A DNA stretch of 64,000 bases, taken from assembly GCA_963736975.1 (NCBI GenBank), contig CAVTQY010000001.1, positions 1,860,001-1,924,000 on the forward strand. The letters run 5' to 3'. The first letter of the stretch is position 1; each line of letters starts with the position of its first letter. A program made the translations under genes and the position numbers. Of this stretch, positions 23,694 to 33,169 are shown one piece after another. The notes under the pieces are model-generated. The model saw nothing but the letters and a program-made list of their open reading frames with translations. It was not told the DNA's origin and searched no databases. Source of the DNA: CAVTQY01 sp963736975 (GTDB taxonomy: Bacteria > Pseudomonadota > Alphaproteobacteria > Acetobacterales > Acetobacteraceae).

Positions 23694-26229
23694 ATGGATG
23701 ACCTGCTGGGCGAGTTTCTGACCGAAACCAATGAAAGCCTCGCCGAACTCGACGTTGCCTTGGTTCGGTTGGAGCGGACCCCCGACGATCAGGAAACTTT
23801 GTCGCTGATCTTCCGGCTGGTCCACACCATCAAGGGCACCTGCGGCTTCCTCGGCCTGCCCCGGCTGGAGCGGGTGGCCCACGCCGCGGAGAATGTCCTG
23901 GGCCGGGTTCGCGATGGGGTGCTCGCTGCCTCGCCGGATATCATCTCCGTCGTGCTGGCCGGCCTCGACCGGATCAAGCTGATCGTCGCCGGGCTTGGCG
24001 ATGCCGGTACGGAGCCGACCGGGGACGACGCCGCACTCGTGGCCGCACTGGAGCAGGCGGCACGAGGTGAAACGACCGGAGGGACCAGCGTCGCTGCGTC
24101 GGCAAACACGACGCCCTGCGAGCCAGCCGAGACCGCGCCCCGCGCCGAACCGGCTCTCGCACCAGCGGCTGAGCCGGCCACCGGTCCGCAGACGATCCGC
24201 GTGACCGTTGATGTGCTCGAGGACCTCATGACTCTGGTGAGCGAACTGGTCCTGACCCGTAATCAATTACTGCAGCTCGCGCGGACGCAGGACGCCGGGC
24301 AGGAGAGCAGCGCTTTCGCCGTCCCGCTGCAGCGGCTGTCGCACATCACCTCCGACCTGCAGGAAGGCGTGATGAAAACGCGCATGCAGCCGATCGGCAA
24401 CGCTTGGAATAAACTGCCCCGCCTGGTGCGCGATCTGGCGCGGGAGCTCGACAAGAAGATCGAGCTGGTGATGCACGGCGCCGAGACCGAACTCGACCGG
24501 CAGGTGCTGGAGCTGATCAAGGACCCGTTGACGCACATGGTGCGCAACTCGGCCGATCACGGGCTGGAAGCCCCGGCCGAGCGCCGCGCCGCCGGGAAGC
24601 CGGAGACCGGGCGGATCACACTGAACGCGCTGCATGAGGGCGGCCATATCATCATCGAGGTCGCCGACGATGGCAGCGGGCTCGCGGTGGAGCGTATCCG
24701 CGCCAAGGCGATCGCCCAGGGGCTGGCTACCGAGGCGGAGCTTGCCGGTATGCCGGAGGCGCAGATCCAGCGATTCATTTTTCGCGCCGGCTTCTCGACC
24801 GCGTCCGCCGTCACCGCCGTTTCCGGACGCGGCGTCGGCATGGACGTGGTGAAGACCAATATCGAGCGGATCGGCGGCACCATCGACCTCAAAAGCACCG
24901 CCGGCGCCGGCACCACCTTCACCATCAAGATACCGCTCACGCTCGCCATCGTCTCCGCCCTGGTGGTGCAGGCCGGCGGCGAACGCTTCGCCATCCCGCA
25001 GCTCAGCGTGGTGGAGCTGGTGCGGCCGGGCCGCGACGGCACCGAGGGTGAAAGCGTGATCGAGCGCATCAATGAAACGCCGGTGCTCAGGCTGCGCGAC
25101 CGGTTGCTTCCGTTGGTGACGTTACGGGATCTGCTGCAGCTCGACAGCGACGCGGAGGCGGTGGAGACGCCGACCATCGTGGTGTCGCAGGTGGGCGGCG
25201 CGATGCTCGGCATCATCGTCGATCGCGTGTTCAACACCGAGGAAATCGTGGTCAAGCCGGTGGCACCCATCCTGCGCCACATCACCATGTTCAGCGGCAA
25301 CACGATCCTGGGCGATGGATCGGTGATCATGATCCTCGATCCGAACGGCATCGCGCGCGCCAGCGGTGTCGGCACGGGCGGCGAGAGCCGCAACTCGGCA
25401 GCGGTGCAATCGGCGTCGCTGCGTTCGGGCGAGCGCACTGCGATGCTGCTGTTCCGTGCCGGCGGGGCGCAGTTGATGGCGGTGCCGCTCGGGCTGGTAG
25501 CCCGGCTGGAGGAGATCCCGCGCGAGGCGATCGAGCTGTCGTGCGGCGCCGCCGTCACTCAATACCGCGGCCGCCTGATGCCGTTGATCGCGATCTCGGA
25601 GGAGCTGGATCGCAGCAAACCGCACCAGGCGGTCCTGGTGTTTGCCGAGCAGGGCCGCAGCATGGGCCTGATGGTCGATGAGATTGTCGATGTCGTGGAC
25701 GACCGGCTGCACATCGAGCTGGCCGGCGCGAAGACCGGGCTGCTCGGGACCGCGGTGATCGGCGGACGCGCCACCGATGTGCTCGATTCCGGCTATTGGC
25801 TGACGCGGGCTTCGCAGGACTGGTTCCGCGGCGCTGGCGGCGGGGCGGAGCGGCCCCGGGTGCTGGCGGTCGAGGACAGCGACTTCTTCCGCCAGCTCCT
25901 GGTCCCCACCCTGGCCGCCGCCGGCTATCGCGTTATCGCAGCAGCCGGCGCCGCGGAGGCGCTGGCGCTCCGCGAGGCGGGCGAGATGTTCGAACGCGAT
26001 CGTCTCCGATCTGGAGATGCCGGACATGGACGGGCTCGCCCTGGCTCGAGCGGTGCGCGCCGAAGGCTCCTGGGCAGAACTGCCGATGGTGGCGCTGACC
26101 TCGCGTGCAAGCACGGCGGACCGCGAGGCGACACGCGCCGCCGGGTTCAATGATCACGTCGCCAAGTTCAACCGCGATGCATTGGTCGCCAGCCTGCGTC
26201 GCTGCCTGGGTGTGCCGGTTCCGGCGTGA
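23694..26229 (+). CDS. cheA: Hybrid chemotaxis kinase CheA with tandem CheW domains and receiver (one frameshift)
   Basis: Histidine kinase of about 844 residues after correction. Domains in order: HPt with phospho-acceptor H44 (VHTIKGTCGFL); dimerisation region; HATPase (DPLTHMVRNSADHGLE, VADDGSGLAV, GRGVGMDVV); a first CheW-like domain; a second CheW-like domain (about 25430-25810); and a CheY-like receiver (VLAVEDSDFF). It has no separate P2 domain. The frame breaks inside the receiver at 25993-25994: GAGATGTTCGAACGCGATC gives the expected DAIVSDLEMPDMDG only if one A is removed. Two CheW units plus a receiver mark a FrzE-like hybrid CheA rather than a flagellar textbook type. It is the first gene of the che cluster; no chemoreceptor is nearby. 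Confidence 0.9.
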
Positions 26230-26240
26230 AGGGAAGACCG

Positions 26241-26717
26241 ATGCAAAGCGATGTGCTGGAGCGACGCGAGACCGCCGATGGCGATGAGGAGCGGCAGTTC
26301 GTTATTCTGACGATCGCCGACCAGCTCTGCGGCATACCGGTGTTGTTCGTGCGCGACGTGCTGGGTGAGCAGGCGATCGCGCCCATCCCGCTTGCCCCGC
26401 CGGAAGTGGCCGGCAGCCTCAATCTGCGCGGGCGTATCGTTACTGCAGTTGATTTGCGCCGTCGTCTTGGGCTGCCGCCCGGCGAACCCGGAGCGCCGCG
26501 CATGTCGGCGGTGGTGGAGCTGCGCGGCGAGCTTTACGCGCTGCTGGTCGATCAGGTCTCGGAAGTGATGGCGCTCAGCGCGCGGGACATCGAACAGAAC
26601 CCGCCCACGCTGCCGGCGACTTGGGCCGCGGTCAGCAGCGGGATTCACCGGCTTGCCGGGCGTCTGCTGGTCGTGCTGGAGGTGGAACGGCTTCTTGCCC
26701 TGGGCGAGGCAGTGTAA
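26241..26717 (+). CDS. cheW: Chemotaxis coupling protein CheW
   Basis: A 158-residue CheW with the SH3-like double-barrel fold: QFVILTIADQLCGIPVLFV, then GSLNLRGRIVTAVDLRRRL and LYALLVDQVSEVMAL. It bridges CheA and a chemoreceptor; none is encoded here, so the receptor must be elsewhere. ATG at 26241 is chosen with GGGAAG upstream; a GTG five codons earlier overlaps the cheA stop and is less likely. It is followed three bases later by cheY. Confidence 0.92.
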   Translation: MQSDVLERRETADGDEERQFVILTIADQLCGIPVLFVRDVLGEQAIAPIPLAPPEVAGSLNLRGRIVTAVDLRRRLGLPPGEPGAPRMSAVVELRGELYALLVDQVSEVMALSARDIEQNPPTLPATWAAVSSGIHRLAGRLLVVLEVERLLALGEAV

Positions 26718-26720
26718 GGG

Positions 26721-27091
26721 ATGACGCGCACCTGCCTCGTCGTCGATGACAGCCGGGTGGTTCGCGCTGTGGCGCGGCGGATACTTGAAGCCAACGGCTA
26801 TACGGTGACCGAGGCCGAGGATGGACGCTGCGCACTCGATGCCTGTCGCACCGCCCTGCCCGACTGCGTACTGCTGGATTGGAATATGCCGGTGATGAAC
26901 GGCATCGAATTCCTCAAGGTCACTGCGTGCCGAATTCGGGCCGGACCGCCCCACCGTGGTGTTCTGCACCACGGAAACCGAGATGGGGTTCATCACGCAG
27001 GCGATCGAGCACGGCGCGCAGGAATACATCATGAAGCCGTTCGAACGCGGAGATCCTGCTTGGCAAATTCGCTCAGGCGGGGCTTGGGTGA
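26721..27091 (+). pseudogene. cheY: CheY-type response regulator, two +1 insertions
   Basis: Single-domain receiver of 122 residues if corrected. LVVDDSRVVRAVARRILE carries the acidic pocket, DCVLLDWNMPVMNGIEFL the phospho-acceptor Asp, FCTTETE the conserved Thr region and YIMKPF the conserved Lys. Two single-base insertions break the frame: an extra A at 26922 (AAGGTCACTGCG) and an extra A at about 27042 (TTCGAACGCGGAG). With both removed, the frame ends at TGA 27089-27091 with the exact family length. The sequence downstream of each break is unmutated, so these may be sequence errors. Its stop overlaps the cheB GTG start. Confidence 0.8.
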
Positions 27092-28182
27092 TCGGTCCTT
27101 TGCTCACGGTCAAAGCAGTCCGCGCATCGCAAGCGGCGCGGCCACCCGGCGCGGCGATCCGCGTCATGCTGTGCGACAATTCCGTCGTCATACGCGCCGC
27201 GATCGCGCGCATCCTGCAAGCCGACCCCGCTATCCGCGTGGTGGCGCGTGCTGCCAACGGCCGGGAGGCGCTGGACCAGCTTGCCCGCTCACCGGTGGAT
27301 GTCGTCGTGCTGGACATCGAAATGCCGGTACTGGACGGGTTGGCGACGCTGCCGCTGTTGTTGCGCGCGCAACCGGGGCTCAGGGTTATCATGGCCTCGA
27401 CGCTGACCACGCGCGGCGCCGAAGTGACCATGCGCGCACTGCAACTCGGCGCCGCGGACTACGTGCCGAAGCCGACCGCGCTCGGGGCGCCGGCCGGCGA
27501 GGGTTTCGCCCGCGAATTGCTGGGCAAGGTCAGGGGGCTGGCGGAACGGCCCTACGCACGGGAGGGCGGCGCCTGCTCCCTGCGCCCGGCGCCCGCGATG
27601 GCGCCGCTGCTGCTTGCGGTCGGCAGCTCGACCGGAGGGCCGCAGGCGCTGATGATGTTGGTGCGCGCGCTGGGTGAGCGAGTACCGGTGCCCGTCGTCA
27701 TCACGCAGCACATGCCGCCCACCTTCACGACGATCCTGGCGGAGCATCTCGGGCGCCAGGGCGGACCGCCTTGCGCCGAGGCGAAAGATCGCGACGTCCT
27801 GCTTCCGGGGCGCATCATGCTGGCTCCCGGCGACCGGCACATGCTGATCGAAAGGGACGGCGCATCTCTGCGCGCGCGCCTCTCCTCCGATCCGCCGGTT
27901 AATTATTGCCGCCCGTCAGTGGACCCGATGCTGCGCAGCGCCGCGCAGACCTGCCAGGGGCGCGTGCTGGTGACGATGCTGACCGGGATGGGCCATGACG
28001 GCCTCGACGGCACCCGCGCGGTGGTCGAGGCGGGCGGTACCGCTATCGCACAGGATGCGGCGACCAGCGTGGTTTGGGGCATGCCGGGCGCGATCGCGCA
28101 AGCCGGCCTCTGCCATGCCGTGCTGCCGCTGCCGCAGATTGCGCCCCGGGTGCTCGGGTTGCTGCGGGTTGCCCCGCCATGA
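27088..28182 (+). CDS. cheB: Protein-glutamate methylesterase CheB
   Basis: Receptor methylesterase/deamidase of about 364 residues. The N-terminal receiver has the phospho-Asp in VVVLDIEMPVLDGL; the C-terminal esterase has the triad Ser in AVGSSTGGPQAL, His in VITQHMPPTF and Asp in TGMGHDGLDG. The probable start is GTG 27088, overlapping the cheY stop as GTGA; the first residues before IRVMLCDNS are non-homologous leader. The stop overlaps the cheR start (ATGA). Together with CheR it sets receptor adaptation. The first 60 codons follow a frameshifted cheY, so the start is less certain than the rest. Confidence 0.9.
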   Translation: MIGPLLTVKAVRASQAARPPGAAIRVMLCDNSVVIRAAIARILQADPAIRVVARAANGREALDQLARSPVDVVVLDIEMPVLDGLATLPLLLRAQPGLRVIMASTLTTRGAEVTMRALQLGAADYVPKPTALGAPAGEGFARELLGKVRGLAERPYAREGGACSLRPAPAMAPLLLAVGSSTGGPQALMMLVRALGERVPVPVVITQHMPPTFTTILAEHLGRQGGPPCAEAKDRDVLLPGRIMLAPGDRHMLIERDGASLRARLSSDPPVNYCRPSVDPMLRSAAQTCQGRVLVTMLTGMGHDGLDGTRAVVEAGGTAIAQDAATSVVWGMPGAIAQAGLCHAVLPLPQIAPRVLGLLRVAPP

Positions 28183-29180
28183 CCGCCGCGCTCGCGGCTT
28201 CCGCGCTCTCCGGCCAGACATTCGAGCAATTGGCCGAACTGCTGCACGCCCGCTCGGGCCTCGTGATCGGCCCGGACAAGCTATACCTGCTCGAAACGCG
28301 ACTGGCCCCGATTCTGAGGCGTGAAGGACTGCGGGACTTGACGGCGCTGGCGCAGCGTCTGCGCGCGGGCAGCGCGGAGCCGCTGGCGCGCGAAGTTGTC
28401 GAAGCGATGACGACGAATGAGAGCCTGTTTTTCCGCGACAGCAAGCCGTTCGAGGATTTCCAGCGCCGTCTGCCTCTGCTGTTGGAGGCGCCGGCGCGAT
28501 CATTGGGTGCGCCCCTGCGGATCTGGTCGGCGGCAGCTTCGACCGGTCAGGAGGCCTATTCGCTCGCCATGATACTGGCCGAGCAGAAGCCGTTGCTGGG
28601 CGGCCGGCGTGTCGAGATCATCGGCACGGATATCGCGCGCGAGCCGCTCGCGCGGGCGCGCGAGGGACTCTACTCGCAATTCGAGGTGCAGCGCGGGCTG
28701 CCGATCCGCATGCTGATGACCCATTTCGACAAAGAGGAGCATGGCTGGCGAGTGAAGCCGGCGCTACGCGCGGCAGTAGAATTCCGGGAGTGGAATCTGC
28801 TCTCCGACCTGCGGCCGCTGGGGGTTTTCGACGTAGTGTTCTGCCGGAACGTGCTGATCTATTTCGACCAGCCGACCAAAACGCGGGTGCTGGAGGCGAT
28901 CGCCGCGCAACTGGCGCCCGATGGCGTGCTGTATCTGGGAGGAGCGGAGACGGTGCTGGGGTTAACCACGCGGGTTGCCCCAGCGGGCGACCAGCCTGGG
29001 ACTTTCGTGCCTTTCCGGACCGGCACGCGTGAGGAGCAGGAGGAAGCCCCTTGGCCTGAGGCCGCTTCTGAGGTCCACTCGCCCGCTGCTGCGAAGGAGG
29101 CGTCCAAGTGTCGGGCACGTACCGGATCGCGGTCATCCCGGGGGACGGGATCGGCAAGGAAACGGCGCCGGAAGCGCTGA
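28179..29180 (+). CDS. cheR: Chemotaxis protein methyltransferase CheR
   Basis: SAM-dependent methyltransferase that methylates chemoreceptor glutamates. Signatures: MTTNESLFFRDSKPF, IWSAAASTGQEAYSLAM (SAM site), IIGTDIAREPLARA and FDVVFCRNVLIYFDQ. ATG 28179 overlaps the cheB stop. The recognisable domain ends about residue 285 (near 29030). The remaining roughly 50 residues are low-complexity and highly basic at the end (SARKRRRKR), and the frame overlaps the next gene by 73 bases. This overlap is unusual and suggests a missing stop through a late indel; the true end may be near 29032. Confidence 0.85.
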   Translation: MTAALAASALSGQTFEQLAELLHARSGLVIGPDKLYLLETRLAPILRREGLRDLTALAQRLRAGSAEPLAREVVEAMTTNESLFFRDSKPFEDFQRRLPLLLEAPARSLGAPLRIWSAAASTGQEAYSLAMILAEQKPLLGGRRVEIIGTDIAREPLARAREGLYSQFEVQRGLPIRMLMTHFDKEEHGWRVKPALRAAVEFREWNLLSDLRPLGVFDVVFCRNVLIYFDQPTKTRVLEAIAAQLAPDGVLYLGGAETVLGLTTRVAPAGDQPGTFVPFRTGTREEQEEAPWPEAASEVHSPAAAKEASKCRARTGSRSSRGTGSARKRRRKR

Positions 29181-30178
29181 AGGTGCTGGACGCCGCGGCC
29201 CGGCGCTTCGACCTGCGGTTCGATTTCACCCATTACGACTGGTCGTGCGAGACCTACCAGAAAACCGGCGCGATGATGCCGGCCGACGGGCTGGATCGCC
29301 TGCGCGAGGCGGATTCGATCCTGCTCGGCGCGGTGGGCTGGCCCGGTGTGCCCGACCATGTATCGCTGTGGGGCTTGCTGATTCCGATCCGGCGGGGGTT
29401 CGATCAGTATGTCAACCTGCGCCCTTGCCGGCTGATGCCGGGCGTGCGCACGCCGCTCGCCGGCCGGACCGAGGCTGACATCGACTTCTACGTGGTGCGG
29501 GAGAACACCGAGGGCGAATACTCGTCGGTGGGCGGGCGCATGTTCCAGGGCACCGAGCGGGAATTCGTTTCACAGCAAAGCGTGTTCTCCCGGCACGGCG
29601 TGGACCGGGTGCTGAAATATGCCTTCGAGCTGGCGCGCACGCGGGAGAAGAAGCATCTGACATCGGCCACCAAGTCGAACGGCATCACCTTTACAATGCC
29701 GTACTGGGACGAGCGCTTCGCCGAGATGGGCAAGGCGTATCCCGATATCCGCACCGACCAGTATCATATCGACATATTGTGCGCGCATTTCGTGCAGCAC
29801 CCGGACTGGTTCAACGTGGTGGTGGGATCGAACCTGTTCGGCGATATCCTGAGCGATCTGGGGCCGGCGGTCGCGGGCTCGATCGGCATCGCGCCCTCGG
29901 CGAACATCAACCCCGAGGGCACGCATCCTTCCATGTTCGAGCCGGTGCATGGCTCCGCCCCCGACATCGCAGGTCGTTTCATCTGTAACCCGATCGGCCA
30001 GGTGTGGTCGGCGGCGATGATGCTGGAGCATCTGGGCGAAACCGCGGCCGGCGCGGCGATCGTGGCGGCGATCGAGACGCTGCTGCAGGATGGTGGCCCG
30101 CGCACGCGCGATATGGGCGGTCAGGCGGGCACGGCGGAAATCGGCGACGCGCTGGTGGAGATTGTTGCGGCCGGCTGA
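29108..30178 (+). CDS. Tartrate/D-malate dehydrogenase (isopropylmalate dehydrogenase family)
   Basis: NAD-dependent beta-decarboxylating dehydrogenase of 356 residues. RIAVIPGDGIGKET opens the family fold. HYDWSCETYQKTGAMMP near residues 42-58 is the mark of the tartrate/malate dehydrogenase (TtuC) group rather than LeuB. FVVREN-type YVVRENTEGEYSS, the TKSNG substrate site and the metal-binding DILSDLGPAVAGS are present. It oxidises tartrate or D-malate in the cytosol. The start is GTG 29108 with AAGGAGGCGTCCA upstream, a strong site that supports this start despite overlapping cheR. It has no evident link to chemotaxis. Confidence 0.9.
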   Translation: MSGTYRIAVIPGDGIGKETAPEALKVLDAAARRFDLRFDFTHYDWSCETYQKTGAMMPADGLDRLREADSILLGAVGWPGVPDHVSLWGLLIPIRRGFDQYVNLRPCRLMPGVRTPLAGRTEADIDFYVVRENTEGEYSSVGGRMFQGTEREFVSQQSVFSRHGVDRVLKYAFELARTREKKHLTSATKSNGITFTMPYWDERFAEMGKAYPDIRTDQYHIDILCAHFVQHPDWFNVVVGSNLFGDILSDLGPAVAGSIGIAPSANINPEGTHPSMFEPVHGSAPDIAGRFICNPIGQVWSAAMMLEHLGETAAGAAIVAAIETLLQDGGPRTRDMGGQAGTAEIGDALVEIVAAG

Positions 30179-30271
30179 GAGGCTGACCCGAAACGCGGCG
30201 GCAATGAACAAACGAGTCACTTCAAAGGGCTGGCGGGTTCTGTGTCGAGCTGTGGTGCGGGTGACAATGGG

Positions 30272-30452
30272 ACCTGCGGACCGGGGAGTGGCGCCTGCTG
30301 CCCAAGGATTTTCCGCCCTACACGACGGTGCAGCGGTATTTCTACGCGTGGCGGGACATGGGATATGGCAGAGCATCAACCACGTGCTGCTCATGGAGAT
30401 GCGGGAAGCCGCTGGTTGGGAGGCGAGCCCAACCGCCGGCGTCATCACAACA
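30272..30452 (+). pseudogene. IS5-family transposase remnant
   Basis: Two frame-shifted pieces of an IS5-family (IS427/IS1031-like) transposase lie end to end. The first reads EWRLLPKDFPPYTTVQRYFY then AWRDMG; the second reads IWQSINHVLLMEMREAAG then WEASPTAGVI. The frame changes near 30361. The amino end, the DDE catalytic core beyond GVI and both insertion-sequence ends are missing. The fragment stops exactly at the end of the methyltransferase gene on the other strand, so an old insertion may have set that boundary. Confidence 0.7.
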
Positions 30453-30453
30453 T

Positions 30454-31185
30454 TCAACCTCTTTGTGCCGATATCAGCAAGAACGGCGGACACTCCCGGT
30501 TAGCCGCAAAATCGGGCCGCGCGGTCACCTGCTCCGGGCTCGGGCCCCATTCCTCCATGTACCGCAAGCTGAACCCGATGCGCAGCAGCAGATTGACATA
30601 GGTTGCTATTGTTCGGTGTTGCTTGACCACACCTTTGGCCAGCCAATCCGTGGTGCGCGGACCTTCGTCGAGATACCCATCAACCGGCCAGGTCTGGCCG
30701 CCCGCGGCGTTGACTGACCAACCCGGATTCCGGGGCGCCGTGACCGTCGGATGTTCCACCGAGAACACGAAGGCGCCGCCCGGCTTCAGTGCGCTGTGGA
30801 CTTCGGAGAACAACCTGTCCAGGTGTTCGATGTAATGGAAAGCAAGCGAACTGTATGCCAATCCAAATGATGCCGGCGGCAGCTCAACCGTTTCGAGATC
30901 GGCGCGCCGGTAGGTAATCGCCGGGTCGCAGGTTTCGGCCCGCGCGCGTGTCAGCATATTCTCCGACACGTCGATGCCCAGCACATGCGCCGCGCCGCCC
31001 TCGCGCACCCAACGGCAGAACCAGCCGAAGCCGCAGCCGAGATCCACTACGTTCAGCCCGCGCAGCTCCGGCAGCAGCGCGCGGATGGAGGGCCATTCCG
31101 GCGCGCCGTCGAGACCATGCACCGACCGGGGCAGCCGGCTGTAATTGGCAAAGAACTCCTCGGTATCGTAGATGTTCTGCGTCAT
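30454..31185 (-). CDS. Class I SAM-dependent methyltransferase
   Basis: A 243-residue Rossmann-type methyltransferase. Motif I is VVDLGCGFGWFCRWVREGG (residues about 45-63), followed by GIDVSENML and LKPGGAFVFSVEHP. It resembles small-molecule (UbiE/biotin-type) methyltransferases; the acceptor is unknown. Start ATG 31185 shares one base with the stop of the upstream Ldh-family gene (TGATG), so the two are translationally coupled. The 3' end abuts an IS5 remnant, but the C-terminus looks complete. Confidence 0.88.
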   Translation of the reverse strand: MTQNIYDTEEFFANYSRLPRSVHGLDGAPEWPSIRALLPELRGLNVVDLGCGFGWFCRWVREGGAAHVLGIDVSENMLTRARAETCDPAITYRRADLETVELPPASFGLAYSSLAFHYIEHLDRLFSEVHSALKPGGAFVFSVEHPTVTAPRNPGWSVNAAGGQTWPVDGYLDEGPRTTDWLAKGVVKQHRTIATYVNLLLRIGFSLRYMEEWGPSPEQVTARPDFAANRECPPFLLISAQRG

Positions 31186-32249
31186 CAGTCGAGTAGCCAC
31201 GGTGCGGCACTGGCTTGCGCGAGCTGACGCAGTTGCGCAAGCAGACCGGGACCGATCGGAATGCCGTTCCGTCTGCGTTGCTCCGCGAAATTCCGCTGCG
31301 GATCGCCTGCCACCATCACCGGCTGCGCCGGATCGATCGGCGTGGTGGCGCGCAGATCGCCGAGGAACCGCGCGACGTCTTGCTGGAACTCGCCCGGGCC
31401 ACGGAACAGCCCGGGGTCGATCGCCATGAAGAAATGGCCGATATCCTGCCCCTGCGGCTTCTTGGTGTGCATCGGGTCAGTGATCAGTGTGGCGCCCGAC
31501 AAGCAGGACGCGAGAATATTCACCATCGCCGCCAACCCGTATCCCTTGTAACTGCTGTTTTCCGGCGAACCGCCGAGCGAGGTCATGAAGCCGCCCTTCT
31601 CGCGCGGCTCGCGCGGATCGGTGCTCGGCGCGCCGTCCTTGGTCAGCACCCAGCCGGGCGGCAGCGGCAAGCCCTCATTCTGCTTGTTGCGGATCTTTCC
31701 AGCGGCAACTGTCGTGGTTGCCATGTCCAGCAGGAACGGCTTGCCATCTGCCGACGGTGCCGCGAACGACCAGGGATCGGTACCGAGCTTCGCCTGTTTA
31801 CCGAAGGTCGGCGCCACCTGGATACCGCCGGCAGAGGTGCAGGCAATGCCGATAAAGCCCGCTTCGGCCGCCATCAACGTGTAATACCCGCAGGCGCCGA
31901 AATGGGCGGAGTTCCGCACCGCCACCGCGGCCAATCCCGAGGCGCGCGCCTTGTCGATCGCCATCGCCATGGCGAACCGCCCCGGCACGTGGCCGAAGCC
32001 GCCATTGCCGTCCACCAGTGCGGAAACCGGCGTTTCACGCACCACGGTCGGCCGCGCGTCGAGCTTCACCCGCCCGTCACGGCGCCGCTGGTTGTAGCCG
32101 GGCAAAAGCGAGATGCCGTGGCTGTCCACGCCGTGCAGGTCAGCCCATGATAGCGCATCGGTCATGGTCTCGGCGTTATGCTCCGGCATGCCCCAGCCGA
32201 GCAGGATCGCCTTGATCTGGGCACGGTGTTTCTCGTACGGCGCGGGCAT
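31185..32249 (-). CDS. Ldh-family (malate/L-lactate/sulfolactate-type) dehydrogenase
   Basis: NAD(P)-dependent oxidoreductase of 354 residues in the malate/L-lactate dehydrogenase family, distinct from classical LDH. DLHGVDSHGISLLPGYNQR near residues 38-56, GLAAVAVRNSAHFGACGYY with the catalytic His, and the cofactor-region motif SSYKGYGLAAMVNILA are typical. Substrates in the family include malate, ureidoglycolate, sulfolactate and delta-piperideine carboxylate, so the specificity is open. GGAGGAAGCGC precedes the ATG. It is in operon with the methyltransferase and diverges from the nitroreductase gene across about 90 bases. Confidence 0.9.
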   Translation of the reverse strand: MPAPYEKHRAQIKAILLGWGMPEHNAETMTDALSWADLHGVDSHGISLLPGYNQRRRDGRVKLDARPTVVRETPVSALVDGNGGFGHVPGRFAMAMAIDKARASGLAAVAVRNSAHFGACGYYTLMAAEAGFIGIACTSAGGIQVAPTFGKQAKLGTDPWSFAAPSADGKPFLLDMATTTVAAGKIRNKQNEGLPLPPGWVLTKDGAPSTDPREPREKGGFMTSLGGSPENSSYKGYGLAAMVNILASCLSGATLITDPMHTKKPQGQDIGHFFMAIDPGLFRGPGEFQQDVARFLGDLRATTPIDPAQPVMVAGDPQRNFAEQRRRNGIPIGPGLLAQLRQLAQASAAPWLLD

Positions 32250-32338
32250 GCGCTTCCTCCGTCTTTTCAGGCACTAGCCTTGCGCGCGCCCCCGCTTCCG
32301 GCAAGGCTTCCGCCGCAATGGGGGGTTGGGAGAAGCGC

Positions 32339-33169
32339 ATGCCCGAGACGGACAGCACCGACCTGCTGCGCGCGCGCTTCGGCCTCGATCGTACGGGCGC
32401 GGCGGTGCCGCAAGCGGTCGCGGCACTGCTCGACCGGCGGGTTACGCGCCGCTATCGGGCCGAACCCGTTGCGGACGCGCTGCTGGATGTGCTGCTGGCA
32501 GCGGCGCAGTCGGCGCCCAGCAAGTCCGACCTGCAGCAATATTCGGTGGTGGTGCTGCGCGACCCGGCAAAAATCCAACGGATCGCGGACTGGATCGGCA
32601 CGATGGACTGGATCGCCGGGGCTCCGGTGTTCCTGGTGTGGTGCGGCGATATGCGGCGCGGACAGCGCATCTGCGACCGGCACGCTATGCCGCATGCCAA
32701 CAACAACCTGGATACTTTCCTCAATACGGCCGTGGACTGCGCCCTGGCGATGGCGGCGTTCATGGCGGCGGCCGACGCCGTCGAACTTGGCACCTGCCCC
32801 ATTAGCTACGTTCGCAACCACATCGAGAAGGTCACGCCGCTGCTCGGCCTGCCGCCCGGCGTGTATCCGCTGGCCGGGTTGACAGTCGGCTGGCCGGAGT
32901 TCCGCCGGCCTGTCTCCATGCGCCTGCCGCCCTCAATCGTGGTGCACCAGGAACGTTATGACGATGGGGTGCTGGCCCACGAGATCGGCGCCTACGATGC
33001 GCGTCGCCGCGAGCGCGAGCCGCTGGCCGCCGCAAGCCTGAAGAACAACGACGTTTACGGTCCGAAAGATGGCGCGACCTGGAGCGAGAATGTCGCGCGC
33101 CAGCTTTCAGTGCCCGAGCGCTTCGGTTTCGCCGCGTATCTCCGCACGCGGGGATTCGACCTTGCCTGA
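32339..33169 (+). CDS. Nitroreductase-family flavoprotein
   Basis: FMN-dependent oxidoreductase of 276 residues. LLDRRVTRRYRAEPV and AAQSAPSKSDLQQYSVVVLR are the typical N-terminal FMN-contact segments; LGTCPISYVRNHIE and LAGLTVGWPE form the C-terminal part. It could reduce nitroaromatics, quinones or enones with NAD(P)H. ATG 32339 is preceded by GGGAGAAGCGC, preferred over an upstream in-frame ATG at 32318. The Nudix gene begins within its last eight bases, so the two are coupled. Confidence 0.88.
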   Translation: MPETDSTDLLRARFGLDRTGAAVPQAVAALLDRRVTRRYRAEPVADALLDVLLAAAQSAPSKSDLQQYSVVVLRDPAKIQRIADWIGTMDWIAGAPVFLVWCGDMRRGQRICDRHAMPHANNNLDTFLNTAVDCALAMAAFMAAADAVELGTCPISYVRNHIEKVTPLLGLPPGVYPLAGLTVGWPEFRRPVSMRLPPSIVVHQERYDDGVLAHEIGAYDARRREREPLAAASLKNNDVYGPKDGATWSENVARQLSVPERFGFAAYLRTRGFDLA

